Assembly (NCBI GenBank): GCA_032164245.1
Contig: JAVMKO010000022.1
Location: 9,981,845-10,045,844, forward strand
From: Sternotherus odoratus
Lineage: Eukaryota; Chordata; Testudines; Kinosternidae
Direction of reading: 5' to 3'
DNA length: 64,000 bases
Positions 46,500 through 56,704 of this stretch are shown piece by piece. Under the pieces are notes generated by a model. The model did not search any database and was not told the origin of the DNA. It saw only the letters and a program-made list of their open reading frames with translations. A program made the translations under genes and the position numbers. Positions within the stretch are counted from its first letter, which is position 1. Every line of letters begins with the position of its first letter.

Positions 46500-47459
46500 A
46501 AAATAGCTAAAGTAATGCCTTTTTTTAAATAAAGGCTCCAGAAGCAAGTTGCTGGCTGGAAAATAACTTCAGTGCTAGGCAAATTGGTTGAAATTGTACT
46601 CCAGAACAGAATTGTCAGACATAGGTGAACACAATATGTGGGTGGGGAAGGGGGAAGGGGGAGGAGAGCCAGCATTGCTTTTGTAAAGGGAAATCATGCC
46701 TCAGCAATTTATTACCATTCTTTGAGGTTAACAAGCAGCACCTGGACAAATGTTATCCAGTTGATTGTGTACTTAGACTTTCAGAAAGTCTTTAACAAGA
46801 TTCCACACCAATAGCACTTAAGCTAATTAAGCAGTCATGGGATAAGAGGAACACTCCTCTCATCATAACTAGTTAAAAGATAGGAAACAAAATAGGAATA
46901 AATGGTCAGTTTTCACAATGGAGAGGTAAACAGTAAACACAATGGAGAGGTAAACAGCAGAGTCCCCTAAGGATCTGTACCAAGGCCAGTGTTATTCATT
47001 ATGAATCCAGAAAAGGGGGCAAACAAGGTAGCAAAGTTTGCAGAGGATACAAAATTATTCAAGACTAAGGTGATCTCACAAGAGTGAGAAAACAAATTAA
47101 ATTTAATGTTGATAAGAGCAAAGTAATGTATGCTGGAAAACAATCCAACTAAACATACTAAAGTATGGGTTCTAAATTAGTGGTTACCACTCAAAAGATG
47201 TTGGCGTCACCCAGGTCTGTTCTCTGGAAACATCTACTAAATATGCAGTGGCCATCAAAAAAAAGCAACTAGAATGTGAGGAATCATTAGGAAAAGGATC
47301 AATTATAATACAATGCCACCCTATAAATCCCTAATATGTCCATATGCAATTCGTGTTGCCCCAGCTCAGATAAGATAAAAAAGGCCTAGAGACAACAACA
47401 AAAACTATTCAGGGTATGGAACAGCTTCCATAAGAGGAGAGGTTAAACACACTAGGTCT
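46500..47459 (+). pseudogene. CR1 LINE reverse-transcriptase relic, left part (interrupted)
   Basis: The sense-strand relic carries decayed RT motifs. A segment at about 46764-46808 reads Val-Tyr-Leu-Asp-Phe-Gln-Lys-Val-Phe-Asn-Lys-Ile-Pro-His (family form YLDFxKAFDKVPH). A Ser-Arg-Val-Pro-stop-Gly-Ser-Val segment follows at about 46958-46985. Stops and frameshifts are frequent. A 24-base unit starting cacaatggagaggtaaacag is duplicated in tandem at 46914-46961. The element is broken at 47459 by a solo LTR and resumes at 48099. Confidence 0.8.
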
Positions 47460-48098
47460 TGTGGTGAGGTTTCTCACCACACTGACACCACCTGCTGGCT
47501 GTTGTGGGGATTAGCACCACAGGTCAGTGCACCCTCACCCCATGATGCTTTGCCCACTGTCCTATCTGCCTCTAGACCCACATCACACCAATGACCTTTT
47601 TGTGACACAGCCCCCCCAGCCATCACATTCTGTGCACCCACCTTCCAAGGGAGGTTTAGCTTCTTAGCAGTCCAGCCAATCCCCAGGGGGAGGAAGGGGA
47701 ACACCAGACCCACCCACCACTGTGGGTCCCAATCCACAGAGTCCGTAGCTAGCATTGTCCTGCTACTGCTCTTTAATGACTCACCACTGCTGCTTCAATT
47801 TCATGGGCCACTTCCCTGCAGTCCCAGCAGCTCCTTTGCCCTCTTCTCCGGGCCTCAAAGCAGCACATTCCAGCAGGTCTCTGTAGCTCCCGCAGTCCCC
47901 ACGAACAGCTGCCCCATCCACAGTGCAACCCTCCAGGAACACCAGCCTCTCCCTTGGCCAACCGGCAGCAACTGACCACTTGCCCCTGCAGCTCCTTTTA
48001 TATGAGTCTGCTGGGCCCTGATTGGCTGGTCCCTGCACAGCCTCCCTAGGCTGCTTTTAACCCCTTCTCTGCCAGTGTGGGGCAGATGCCCCATCACA
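47460..48098 (-). mobile_element. Solo LTR (second family) inserted into a CR1 element
   Basis: This 639-base block interrupts the CR1. The flanking 'aggtct' and 'gactgttcatcttag' rejoin to the CR1 consensus if it is removed. Ends on the minus strand are TGTGATGGGG… and …CTCACCACA, a TG…CA pair with imperfect inverted repeats. The four-base flanks gtct (47456-47459) and gact (48099-48102) are a probable duplication with one change. In transcriptional order on the minus strand there is CCAAT (48025-48021), TATAAAA (48002-47996) and ATTAAA (47777-47772), a U3-R-like layout. Stop-free frames across it (for example 47474-47755 minus) are not recognisable proteins. No internal viral genes remain. 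Confidence 0.75.
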
Positions 48099-48605
48099 GA
48101 CTGTTCATCTTAGAAAATAGACGGCGAAGGCGGGTGAGGGGCTAGGATTGAGGTCTATCAAACCAGGAATGGTGTGGAGAAAGTGACCAAAGAAGGGTTA
48201 TTTACCCCTTCATATAATACAAGAACCAGGTGTCACCCAATGAGATTAACAGGCAGCATGATTCAAACAAACATAAGGAAGTACTCCTTTGCGAAATCTG
48301 GGCAACTTGTTGCCAGGGGATGTTGTGAAGGCCAAAAGCACAACTGGGTTCAAAAAGGAATTAGATCGATTCCCGGAGGATAGGACTAGTATCCAAGATG
48401 ATCAGGGATCCAACCCCATGTCCTTTAAGCTCTGATTGCCCTATGCTGGGACTGGATGACCGGGGTCAATAATTTCCCTGTTCCCCTGTTCTCTTCATTC
48501 TCTCTGAAACATCTGACACTGGCCACTGTCAGAAGACAGGATACTGGGCTAGATGGACCCTTGGTCTGACGCAGTATGGACATTCTTACGTTCTTATTTA
48601 GTTAA
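48099..48605 (+). pseudogene. CR1 LINE relic, right part and 3' end
   Basis: It continues the element from 47459: gactgttcatcttagaaaat, 'aatggtgtggagaaagtgac', tacaagaaccaggtgtcacc and a degenerate ORF2 C-terminus. It ends with the CR1 3' hallmark acaggatactgggctagatg, gacccttggtctgacgcag and 'cattcttacgttcttattta'. The 3' end appears intact and the 5' part is truncated, as is usual for CR1. Confidence 0.85.
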
Positions 48606-48639
48606 ATGGGTGCAACTATTATTTGTGGACACGCAAACT

Positions 48640-48722
48640 GGTTTAAACCTGGTTTGGTTTAGCCTGTTCCTATAAACCGATGTCAGTTCAGCCAGTGCAA
48701 CCTCCGTGTGTAGACAAGCCCC
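48640..48722. mobile_element. Half of a terminal-inverted-repeat element
   Basis: It ends with 'gtgtgtagacaagccc', the right-end motif seen in turtle MITE-like elements. The left end is lost, perhaps at the junction with the CR1 end. Confidence 0.4.
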
Positions 48723-49169
48723 TGGTTTTTATAACACTTTGTTTTACAGAACATCCTTGGTCCTGCAAATATTTACAGTGGGTAACTTTACAGATATGAG
48801 TAGCCCCGGTGCATTCCTGTAATGCGTGGCTAAGGTTACCCACAAGCATAAGTGTTTACAGGATCAGGGCCTAAATGCAGAGCTTTATATCTCCCTCATA
48901 TAGGATCCTTTTATATAGGGAAAGTCTCCACATACCCATGGCGTCTCTAATTAAAGGTGCCTGCTTAGAATTGTTTGTATCTGGCATTGGATCTACTTCT
49001 TCAGTGACTTTTGGGGGAGTCATGAAACTCTTCCTCTCTCGCAGCCCAGATCCAGCAAAGACAGCTTGTATAGTCAATTGTAGGATCAGCGCTAAACTGG
49101 CTCCTCCCCCCTCCCCCCCCGTCCTCTAAATCATCAATGACTTTCTGGTCCTCTCCCACCATAGCTATA

Positions 49170-49350
49170 GTATCGGAGCATGTTCACTATCTCTATTTAT
49201 CCTCACAACACCTCTGTGAGGCAGGGCAGTGCTATTATTAACTGATGCACAGAAAAACGGAGTGACATGCCCAAGGTCATGCGGGAATCAGTAGCAGAGA
49301 AGGGGTATGAACCCAGGTCTGGCTAGCACCTTAATCAAGGGGCCATCCTT
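49170..49350 (-). repeat. MIR-type SINE relic
   Basis: Antisense features are tcctcacaacacctctgtga, 'ggcagggcagtgctattatt', gacatgcccaaggtcatgcg and 'gtatgaacccaggtctggct'. It is close to full length. Confidence 0.75.
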
Positions 49351-49614
49351 CCTGGCTCTCTCCCCTCTGTTCTTTGTGATTTGTATTATTATTCCAATGC
49401 ATTATGGCTCACTATTTACCTTGCTCCAGCAACCACAAGCCCATTGCTTGGCTTCCCTCCCTCTGTAGGTGTTTCACAGATAAATCACTGCACTTCACAC
49501 ACCACTTCAGCTTGCAGTGGTGGGTGTATGTTTTTAAAAGAAAAGGTTATGATGTGCTCCACAGCAGACTTGAAAGTACGTTGGCAAATCTCTCTTTGTG
49601 TTTCTATTTTATTA

Positions 49615-49725
49615 TTATGAATTATTTGGATTACAATAGCACCGAGGAGCTCCCACCAAGATCAGGGCCCTGTTTTGCTAAGTGCTGCATGCACACATAG
49701 CAAGAGAACAGTCTCTGCTCACTCT
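49615..49725 (-). repeat. L2-like tail fragment
   Basis: The strings ggattacaatagcaccgagg, gatcagggccctgttttgct and aagtgctgcatgcacac are an antisense tail. Confidence 0.6.
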
Positions 49726-50569
49726 AGTGTACTATCTAAACACTTTGGATCCTACAAACACTTACGCACTTGATTGCTTAATGTGAGCATTCATAGAGTC
49801 CAAGGCCACAACGGACCATTGTGATCCTCTGGTCTCACCTCCTGTATAACAGCCCGTAGAACTTCCTCAAAATAATTCCTAGAGCAGCGCTTTCAAACAA
49901 CATCCGCCTTGATTGAAAATGGCCAGTGATGGAAAATCCACCACGATACTGGGTAAATTGTTCCGATGGTTAATTATCCTCACTGTCAAAAATATATGTC
50001 TGATTCCCACGCTGAATGTGTCTAGCTTCAAGTTCCAGCCACTGGATCATGTTGTACTTTCCTGTGCTAGATGGAAGAGCTCATTGTTAAATATTTGTTC
50101 CTCATGTCGATACTTTCAGATTAATCAAGTTGCCTCTTAACTGTCTCTTTGGTAAGATAAATAGATTGAGCTCTTTGAGTCTTTTACTGTAAGGCAAGTT
50201 TTCTCCTCCTTTCATCATACTCAGGGCTTGTCTGAAACCTCTTCAGTTTATCAACATCCTTCTTAAATTGTGGGCACCAGAACAAGACACAGTGTTCCAG
50301 AAGCAGCCACGCCAGTGTCAAACACAGAGGTAAAATAACCTCTCTATTCCTACGTGAGATTCCCCTGTCTACACATCCCAATAGCTCTTTTGGCCACAGA
50401 ATCACATTGGCAGCTCCTGTTCAGCTGATTACCCATCATGACCTCCAAATCTTACTGTTTCCAGAATAGGATCCTACATTCTTTGTTCTTAGATGTATAT
50501 GTTTACATTTAGCCATATTGTTTGCATGTTCCCAATTTACCGAATGATCCTCAGGAGAGCATAAAAGTC

Positions 50570-50728
50570 TCAGAGTTGGAAGGGACCTCAGGAGATCATC
50601 TAGTCCAACCCCCTGCTCAAAGTAGGACCCATCCCTATTTTTGCCCCATACCCCTAAATGGCTCCCTCAAGGATTGAACTTACAATGTTGGGTTTAGTAG
50701 GTCAATACACAAACCATTGAGCTATCTC
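50570..50728 (-). mobile_element. Cryptodiran tRNA-derived SINE with CR1-like tail (copy 1)
   Basis: On the minus strand the 5' part reads gagatagctcaatgg, a pol III A-box-like TAGCTCAxxGG, then a B-box-like 'aagttcaatcc'. A gccatttaggggtatgggg linker follows, with the CR1-type 3' tail 'gggttggactagatgatctc' and cttccaactctgag. tRNA-derived SINEs that borrowed a CR1 3' end are described from cryptodiran turtles. A clear target duplication was not found. Confidence 0.8.
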
Positions 50729-50777
50729 AATCCAGATATTGCTAAAATGGTGACCTGTCCTCTTCATCATTTACCAC

Positions 50778-50790
50778 TCCCCCCCCCCCC
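50778..50790. repeat. Poly-C tract inside CR1 relic
   Basis: About thirteen C interrupt the CR1 string 'taccactcccccaattttt'. The tract has expanded from the normal C5 of the element. Confidence 0.75.
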
Positions 50791-51339
50791 AATTTTTGTG
50801 TCATCTGCAAACTTTATCAGTGATGCTTTTATGTTTCCTACCTGATCATTGATACAAATGTTAACTAGCTTAGGGCCAAGAACCGATCCCAGTGGAAACA
50901 CACCTGCTTAATGAATCACCCCATTGACAATTACATTTTGAGACCTATCAGTTAGTCAGTTTTTAATCCATTTAATGTGGGTCATGTTAATTTTATGCTG
51001 TTCTAGTTTTTTTAATCAAAATGTTGTGCTAAGTCAAATGCTTTATAGAAGTCTAAGTATACTGCATCAACACCATGACCTTATCAATAAAACTTGTAAT
51101 ATTACCCAAAAAATCAAGTTAGTTTGATGGGATCTATTTTCCATAAATTATGTTGATTTGCATTCATTAAATTCCTGTTCTTTAATTCTTTATTAATCGA
51201 ATCCTTTTCATCTGCTCCATTATCTTGCTCTGGATCGATGCAGGCTGACATATAATTAACCAAGCTATCCCATTTACCCTTTTTTAAAAAAATTGGGACA
51301 ACAGTAGCTTTATTACAGTCTCCTGAAACTTCCACAGTG

Positions 51340-51523
51340 ACTCATAGAATATCAAGGTTGGAAGGGACTTCTGGAGATCATCTAGTCCAACCCCCTGCAC
51401 AAAGCAGGACCAATCCCCAATTAAATCATCCAAGAGATTTTTGCCCCATGTCTAAGTGGTTCCCTCAAGTATTGAACTCACAACCTTGGGTTTAACAGGC
51501 CAGTGCTCAAACCAATAAACTGT
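51340..51523 (-). mobile_element. Cryptodiran tRNA-derived SINE with CR1-like tail (copy 2)
   Basis: On the minus strand a tRNA-like head (agtttattggtttgagcac) leads to a B-box region 'gtgagttcaatacttgag'. A linker follows, then the CR1-like tail with 'gggttggactagatgatctc' and a gatattctatgag end. It is inserted into the CR1 relic with a near-perfect duplication: cacagtg (51333-51339) and cccagtg (51524-51530). Removing it restores the CR1 consensus. Confidence 0.85.
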
Positions 51524-51859
51524 CCCAGTGCTCCAGGGCTTATTGAAAATCCACATTAATGGTCCAGCAAGCACTTTCAGCCAGCTCTTTTTAAACTCCT
51601 GTGTTGTATTTATATCTGTCTTCACTTTTTGGGGCATCTAAGGTGCTCTTACTTGATTCCCAACTATCAGTTTTGTTTTTCTGATTAAATTCTTTGTCCC
51701 AGCTGATTTGACTCATACTTGTTTTCATTTTCGTGAAATTGCCCCTATTAAAGCACCCTATATGCTTAGAAATTCCAAGGATGTTTTAGTTCTGGCCAGA
51801 TGAGACATCCAGCATCCATTGAAGTCCCCCATGATCAAACAACATTTTTCGGTACACAT

Positions 51860-51976
51860 TATGGTTAGGTGCTTATGGAGGAAGCTTGTCCCGTCCACCA
51901 ACAGAAGTTGGTCCAATAAAATATATTATTTCACTTCCATGCTCTCTTTTATTATTAATTATTATTATTATTATTT
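51860..51976. repeat. Repeat end plus (ATT)n microsatellite
   Basis: The string accaacagaagttggtccaa, then 'taaaatatattatttcac', is an end motif found in many turtle repeats. It is followed by an ATT-rich run at 51949-51976. Confidence 0.55.
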
Positions 51977-53859
51977 GCAAACCCAGGGTCAGACTCTACT
52001 TTCAGCTGTAAACCTGGAGTAGTGCCACTGTAGTTAAATGACTCCAGATCTTTCAAGGTTCTGGCTCTGCAAACATTACTCATGGACTAATTAGGCAACA
52101 TAACCCTCCCTCTCCCGCCATTGCCCCCGGCCTCTGCCTTTCCTTCTGCAGCAAGAGGATCTGGCTGGCAAAGGAAGGGAACATGTGCTGAGTCCCTAAA
52201 GAACCGTAGCTGTGGGTATCCTCCCGCTTCCTTCCCCGGAGCACAATGGAAAACACTGAGAGCTGTGTCTTGCTGCCCAGCCAGCTTTACGTAACAGGTC
52301 ACAAGGCCACCTGCTCTCACTGTCTTGTGATCCTCCCTCTAAAAATATACTCCCCATAGCAGAGCAGACCGCAAGGGGCGCAACATGTGATGCAACTCTA
52401 ATGTCATGTGACCTCAGAGGTTGCAACAGCCCCTAAATTCCATTTCTTAGAGGACAGCAGACAGCCTGTCCCAGCGTTAGGGGTGGGGTGTGGCACGGAA
52501 GGGAAGGGGGGACACGTCCATTTTCCACTCAGTGCCATGTGGGGTGTTACTAATGGGAATCTCCATGATGCGGTTGATCAGTGGGAGATGATTCAGCTAA
52601 AGGATCCAGCCTAATCTTCCCCCCGGATGGGGACAGGAGCCTGCAAAAGGCTGGTGGGGTGATGGGGCTGGAAGAACGGCCGGATTTGTTGCCTCTGGCT
52701 CCTTCAATCCCGCTGCTGGCAAGGGGGGCTTGTGAGTTTCTCCGGCAGCCCTGTTGCTGGAAAGGGGGCAGCGAGCCGGGAGTTAGCGAGGATACCCAGA
52801 GCAGCCACTCATCCCACTTGAGGCCAGTCCTGAGCTGGAGAACTGGGCACTTTCAGAAACAAAGATGGTGGCGGTGGGACCAGGCCGCTCATTATGGGGA
52901 TCTGGGGATCCAGGTGGAGTGGCTCCATCGCGTTGTGCCACCTTTGGCCTCCTCCTCTTGGATGCCAGCTGGCTAGTTCATTCCTTCTCATTTGTTCAGC
53001 AGAGAATGCACCATGGTTCTGGCCGCAGGTGTGATGTCCTCCGGGTACATCCCAGCAAGCACCAGGATGAGGGCGCCCTTTGGAGAGCAGATGGGCAGAC
53101 GAGAGGCCTGATTCTCCTGCCCCTTGGATAGGGTGCAGTCATTTATACCAGGGCATTCTTAGGGTGCCCTGATCCCCCTTCATTTCCCCCGTTTCCATTG
53201 GCTGGAGGCAGCTGTTCCAGCACAGTACTAGAGACCCCTTTAAATCACACTGTCCCGGGGACTCAGACAAGCCCAGGCTTTGGGTAGCCCCCAGCCCTTT
53301 GGTTACTAGTAACCCCCTAAAGTCTGTCTTCCTGCAGCCAGGCACTCATTCATGCTCCCTTTGGCGTGTGATGCTCGTCCCTCAGGGCACGGTGAAAGCT
53401 GGTGCCATTGGGATGGTTCTAACGTCTACCAGACCCACCGCTCTGTGCAGGGGTGGTCAGGGATGGGAGATGCGCAGGGGATGTCATTGGCTGCGGTTGG
53501 CGCGGTGCTTTGATCACTGCTTTGGGTTGTGAACCAGACAAGGTTCTCCCTGGCTGAGACGCTGGGAAGAGATCCAGGACAGAGGAGGGGTGAGCTTTGA
53601 TGCTGCTTTTCTAGTTCTCCTGAAGACAACTTGTCCCTACCCCTTGTCCTCTGGCCATTCCTGGCCCCGCTCTGATTCATGGATGTATGAATGTGGTATG
53701 AACATTGAGGGCTTCCAAGCATGCATTCCACTCTGCTTCTGACCTCAGCAGCAACCTCGCTCTTCAATTTGACGGCTTTCTCCTGTTCCGGCTGATCTGG
53801 GAAGCAGTGGTGGTGGCGGCAAGGGGAGGAGAGAAAGAAGAATGCAGCGGTTAATCTCC

Positions 53860-53960
53860 TTTGAAGGACATAAGATTAACCATACCAGATGGGGCCAATG
53901 CCCTATTAAGTCATCTGCTCTGATGGGCTGTTTTGGCCTGGGTGTTTGTGTATAAAGCAC
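53860..53960 (-). repeat. Decayed CR1 3' end (antisense), tentative
   Basis: The string ggacataagattaaccatac, then 'cagatggggccaatgcccta', resembles the reverse complement of the CR1 terminus. It is heavily diverged. Confidence 0.35.
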
Positions 53961-54398
53961 GGTTGCGGACATGTAATACATTTCCAGACATGGCAGTGTA
54001 GGGATTCCCTATCTTATTAGTAGCAGGCCTCTAGATCTGGATGAGGGAGTTGTAGGCACCGGCTTCTCTTTCTTTTTCCTTATCTATGCTGGCTAGCATA
54101 CAAATGTATATCATATTAATAATATGTATTATGCATACCTCTTAGTATGCATTAAGTGCCAATAACGTTGAGCACAAATAGTGTAACAGTGATATAGCTT
54201 AAACTGGCCTGTCCCATAATCCTGTTCACTTATGCTAAGTATCCATAACTCCTTGCATTTGCTAGAGGAAGGATTTGGCAGAAGCGGATAAGAAACGTGT
54301 CAAAATCAAGATAGTCATTCTACATCTTAGTACAAGCTCGTGCAGTACCTGGAATGTGAACAGAGGCACCGGCTTCCTCTGGGCCCGGGGGGGGGGGT

Positions 54399-54518
54399 GC
54401 TCCTTCAATTCCTTGCCCACCTACTGTGGGTATCCACCCACTCCAGCACAGTGGATCAGTGGGGTCAGGCTGCAGGACTTGCATAAAGCAGAGGTGTGCC
54501 CCCTGAAACCAGGTCTGT
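54399..54518 (+). repeat. Unclassified dispersed repeat, copy B
   Basis: This is the partner of 43075-43192. It is preceded by a G10 run at about 54387-54397 and a 'ggcaccggcttcctctgggc' segment not shared with copy A. Copy B lies outside the gene, upstream of the promoter. Confidence 0.75.
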
Positions 54519-54809
54519 ATCCAAAACAAAGCTAAGGAAGGAAAAGAACAACAAGTTAGGGAAGTGAGACAAAGGAACAGGTTGGATTTTCATGGGTGTA
54601 AAGAGACGTGTCATTTGTAAAACCGTATCAATAACAGCAGCTGCAATGGGAACACATCTTCTGCACAAGGTAAATGTAACATCCCTACGCAGGCCTGCTC
54701 TTTGGAGACTCCTCTCCCACTTCAATAAACCTGACTGGCATTGGTTATTTGGGCTCACGAGTATATTTCCCAACGAAATAATGAACCAAAGTTCATTGAC
54801 CATACAGTT

Positions 54810-55055
54810 ATTAAACAGCGGGAATGCAGGAGACCTGGGTTATATTCCCAGCTCCTATACTAACAGGTTGGGGTATGACCTTGGACCAGTCTCTAACCCT
54901 CTCGGAGTTTCTCCTCTCACCCTCTGGCTGCATTGTCCATGACATTTTAAATTCACTGGGGCAGGAATAGTCCCTTGCTATGTGTGCGCAAAGCCCCCAG
55001 CACAATGGGAGCCTGATCTCAGCTGGGTCCCGTAGATGCTACTGTCATTCAAAGA
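54810..55055 (+). repeat. MIR-type SINE with L2-like tail, nearly full length
   Basis: Sense order is complete: 'aatgcaggagacctgggtta', tattcccagctcctatac, 'tatgaccttggaccagtctc', 'aattcactggggcaggaata' and cccagcacaatgggagcctg, then a 'gtagatgctactgtc' end. Confidence 0.7.
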
Positions 55056-55274
55056 TCAATAACGAGCTCTTCCATCCTCTGGCCTCTTGCTCTGGCTGTA
55101 TAGGAATCACCCTACAATGAGGGGATGTGAAGGGACAATGCTCATTTGAGGTACAATTTAGGCCCCTCCAGTACTCAATGAAAGTCTTCCCACTGACTCA
55201 CGGGAGGTGGGGTGTGCGTTCTGATAGTGTCCATTAACACAGCACCAGTCAGGAAAAAGGCAACATTTGACGAC

Positions 55275-55380
55275 AGGGGTGGGCAAACTTCTGGACAGCG
55301 GGGCCCGCGGCTGGCCACGCTCGGCCCAGCGCTCCGGCGCGGGGAAGCGGGTGCCTGGTGGGCCATAGTTCCCCCCCTCC
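55275..55380. repeat. DNA-transposon-like repeat fragment
   Basis: It begins acaggggtgggcaaacttct and has 'gtgggccatagttcccc' near its end. This matches the opening and a later landmark of a common turtle 'gggtgggcaaac' element. The middle is GC-rich and diverged. Confidence 0.4.
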
Positions 55381-55574
55381 ATTCTACTTACATCATCACC
55401 TTGGGATTTTGAGCATTTCCCTGTACTTGGAACAGGAGACCACGGAGGATACATCTCAGGTGTTCTGCAGCAGCTGTTGGTAAACGTAGACATTGTAGGG
55501 GTACAGACTAATATATATAGGGTTTGATCCTGCTCTGGATCAAGCTACTGGCAGAAATGAAGGGTAGGATTCCA

Positions 55575-55890
55575 CCTGTTGTCAATTATCCAGCCCCAGT
55601 GGGGGAAAAAAAATACCATATCTCAGTTTTTATAAAAGTCTAATAAAGAACTGCTCGGCTTAGTGAATGATTTTGACTCATCATTACTTTCATAAAGCAA
55701 AAATTTGCCCAAATCCCTCCTGTACCTTATTGCCAGTTGTCCCCATAATAAAAGTAATTGCGTAATTAGAAATTAACAGGGCTTTTACAGTAATTGATAG
55801 CAGTGACATTCTAGCGGATTAGTGCTTGACAGAGTAGTAGTGGGATGTTCTGTGATTCCTTTTGTGGGCTCAGAAGTGCTGTCGATTCAC
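55575..55890. promoter_or_regulatory. Candidate conserved non-coding element, AT-rich
   Basis: This 300-base block has no repeat signature and no coding frame. It is AT-rich with homeodomain-type cores at 55755-55760 (TAATTG), 55763-55768 (TAATTA) and 55791-55798 (TAATTGAT). It also has ttttgactcatcattact (an AP-1-like TGACTCA). It lies about 10 kb upstream of the ATP2B4 promoter. It looks like a developmental enhancer in texture, but no comparison was possible. Confidence 0.35.
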
Positions 55891-56184
55891 TAGCAGAGCT
55901 GCTTTTCTTGGAAGTTTCTGCTTTTGTTGCACTGTGTGAGAGTAGATGAGATCATGGAAGGCAAGCTAGTGAGTCAGTCTAAAGATTAGGAAGACAAAAG
56001 GCGGGGAGGGTGGGGGGGAAACGGAGGCACAGAGAGGGGAAATGACTTGGGCATGATGATACACTTACCTCTTTAAGAAGGTGATATGGGAGAGCTGCTG
56101 CTCCACCGACATCTGAGTCCCCTTCTGACAAGCAGCAGCGGCGAAGCAGAGGGGACCGATAATCTTTCTTTTCTTCCAGCCTTC

Positions 56185-56300
56185 ATTTGTTTCGATTGTA
56201 AGTGTGTTGGAGCAGTGACTGCTTCTCACTAGATGCACATACAGTGCCTTGCACCTGATCTCAGCTGGGGCCTCTAGCGGTGACTGAGCTACAAACAATA
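56185..56300 (+). repeat. L2-like tail fragment
   Basis: The strings ttcgattgtaagtgtgttgg, 'cacatacagtgccttgcacc' and 'tgatctcagctggggcctct' are in sense order. Confidence 0.5.
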
Positions 56301-56399
56301 ACCAAGAGATAAAAGGCCCCTCCAAATGCAACAATGAAGAAAGCACTGGAAATGTGTGACAAGACCTATTGTGCGGGCAGATGAGAGAGAAAGCATGTT

Positions 56400-56590
56400 A
56401 TAATAATATCACCTCACTCTTATACCCCACCATTCATTATACCCATTTTACAGATCAGGAAACTGAGGCACAGAAAAGCAAAGTAATTTACCCACAGTCG
56501 CCCAGCAAAGATGTGATTAGACCTTGCATCTCCTGAGTTCTAGTTGAGCGCTCTAGCCAGTAGCCCACATTGCCTAGTCCCACCAGAAAC
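56400..56590 (-). repeat. MIR-type SINE relic
   Basis: Antisense features are cattttacagatcaggaaac, tgaggcacagaaaag, 'tttacccacagtcgcccagc' and 'gagcgctctagccagtagcc'. It is well preserved. Confidence 0.75.
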
Positions 56591-56704
56591 ACTAGATGGG
56601 GAAGGACAGGTTTAAGAAGTCCTGCCCTCATTACTGGCGTTGCTAGATTCAGATCAAGCCTCTGAGCCCTGCATGGTTTCATCAGTCCCCATGAACATCT
56701 TCTC

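Larger units (their letters stand above)
49793..51850 (-). pseudogene. CR1 LINE relic with endonuclease and reverse-transcriptase traces, split by two SINEs
   Basis: On the minus strand the relic starts near 51850 with an endonuclease trace: codons at 51832-51818 read Met-Gly-Asp-Phe-Asn, the GDFN signature. After a deletion come RT traces: Leu-Ala-Gly-Pro-Leu-x-x-Ile-Phe-Asn at about 51570-51540, and Ala-Thr-Val-Val-Pro-Ile-Phe-x-Lys-Lys-Gly at about 51310-51278. A C-terminal Leu-Glu-His-Cys-Val-Leu-Phe-Trp-x-Pro-Gln-Phe-Lys-Lys-Asp segment lies at about 50330-50260. It ends at the CR1 terminus (attcatagagtccaaggcca, 49793). Two SINEs (50570-50728 and 51340-51523) are nested in it. Stops make it non-functional. 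Confidence 0.85.

Noticed and set aside
47474..48097. Minus-strand open frames across the 47.5-48.1 kb LTR as genes
   Set aside because: They fall inside an element with LTR ends and promoter/polyadenylation landmarks, overlap each other in several frames and resemble no protein.
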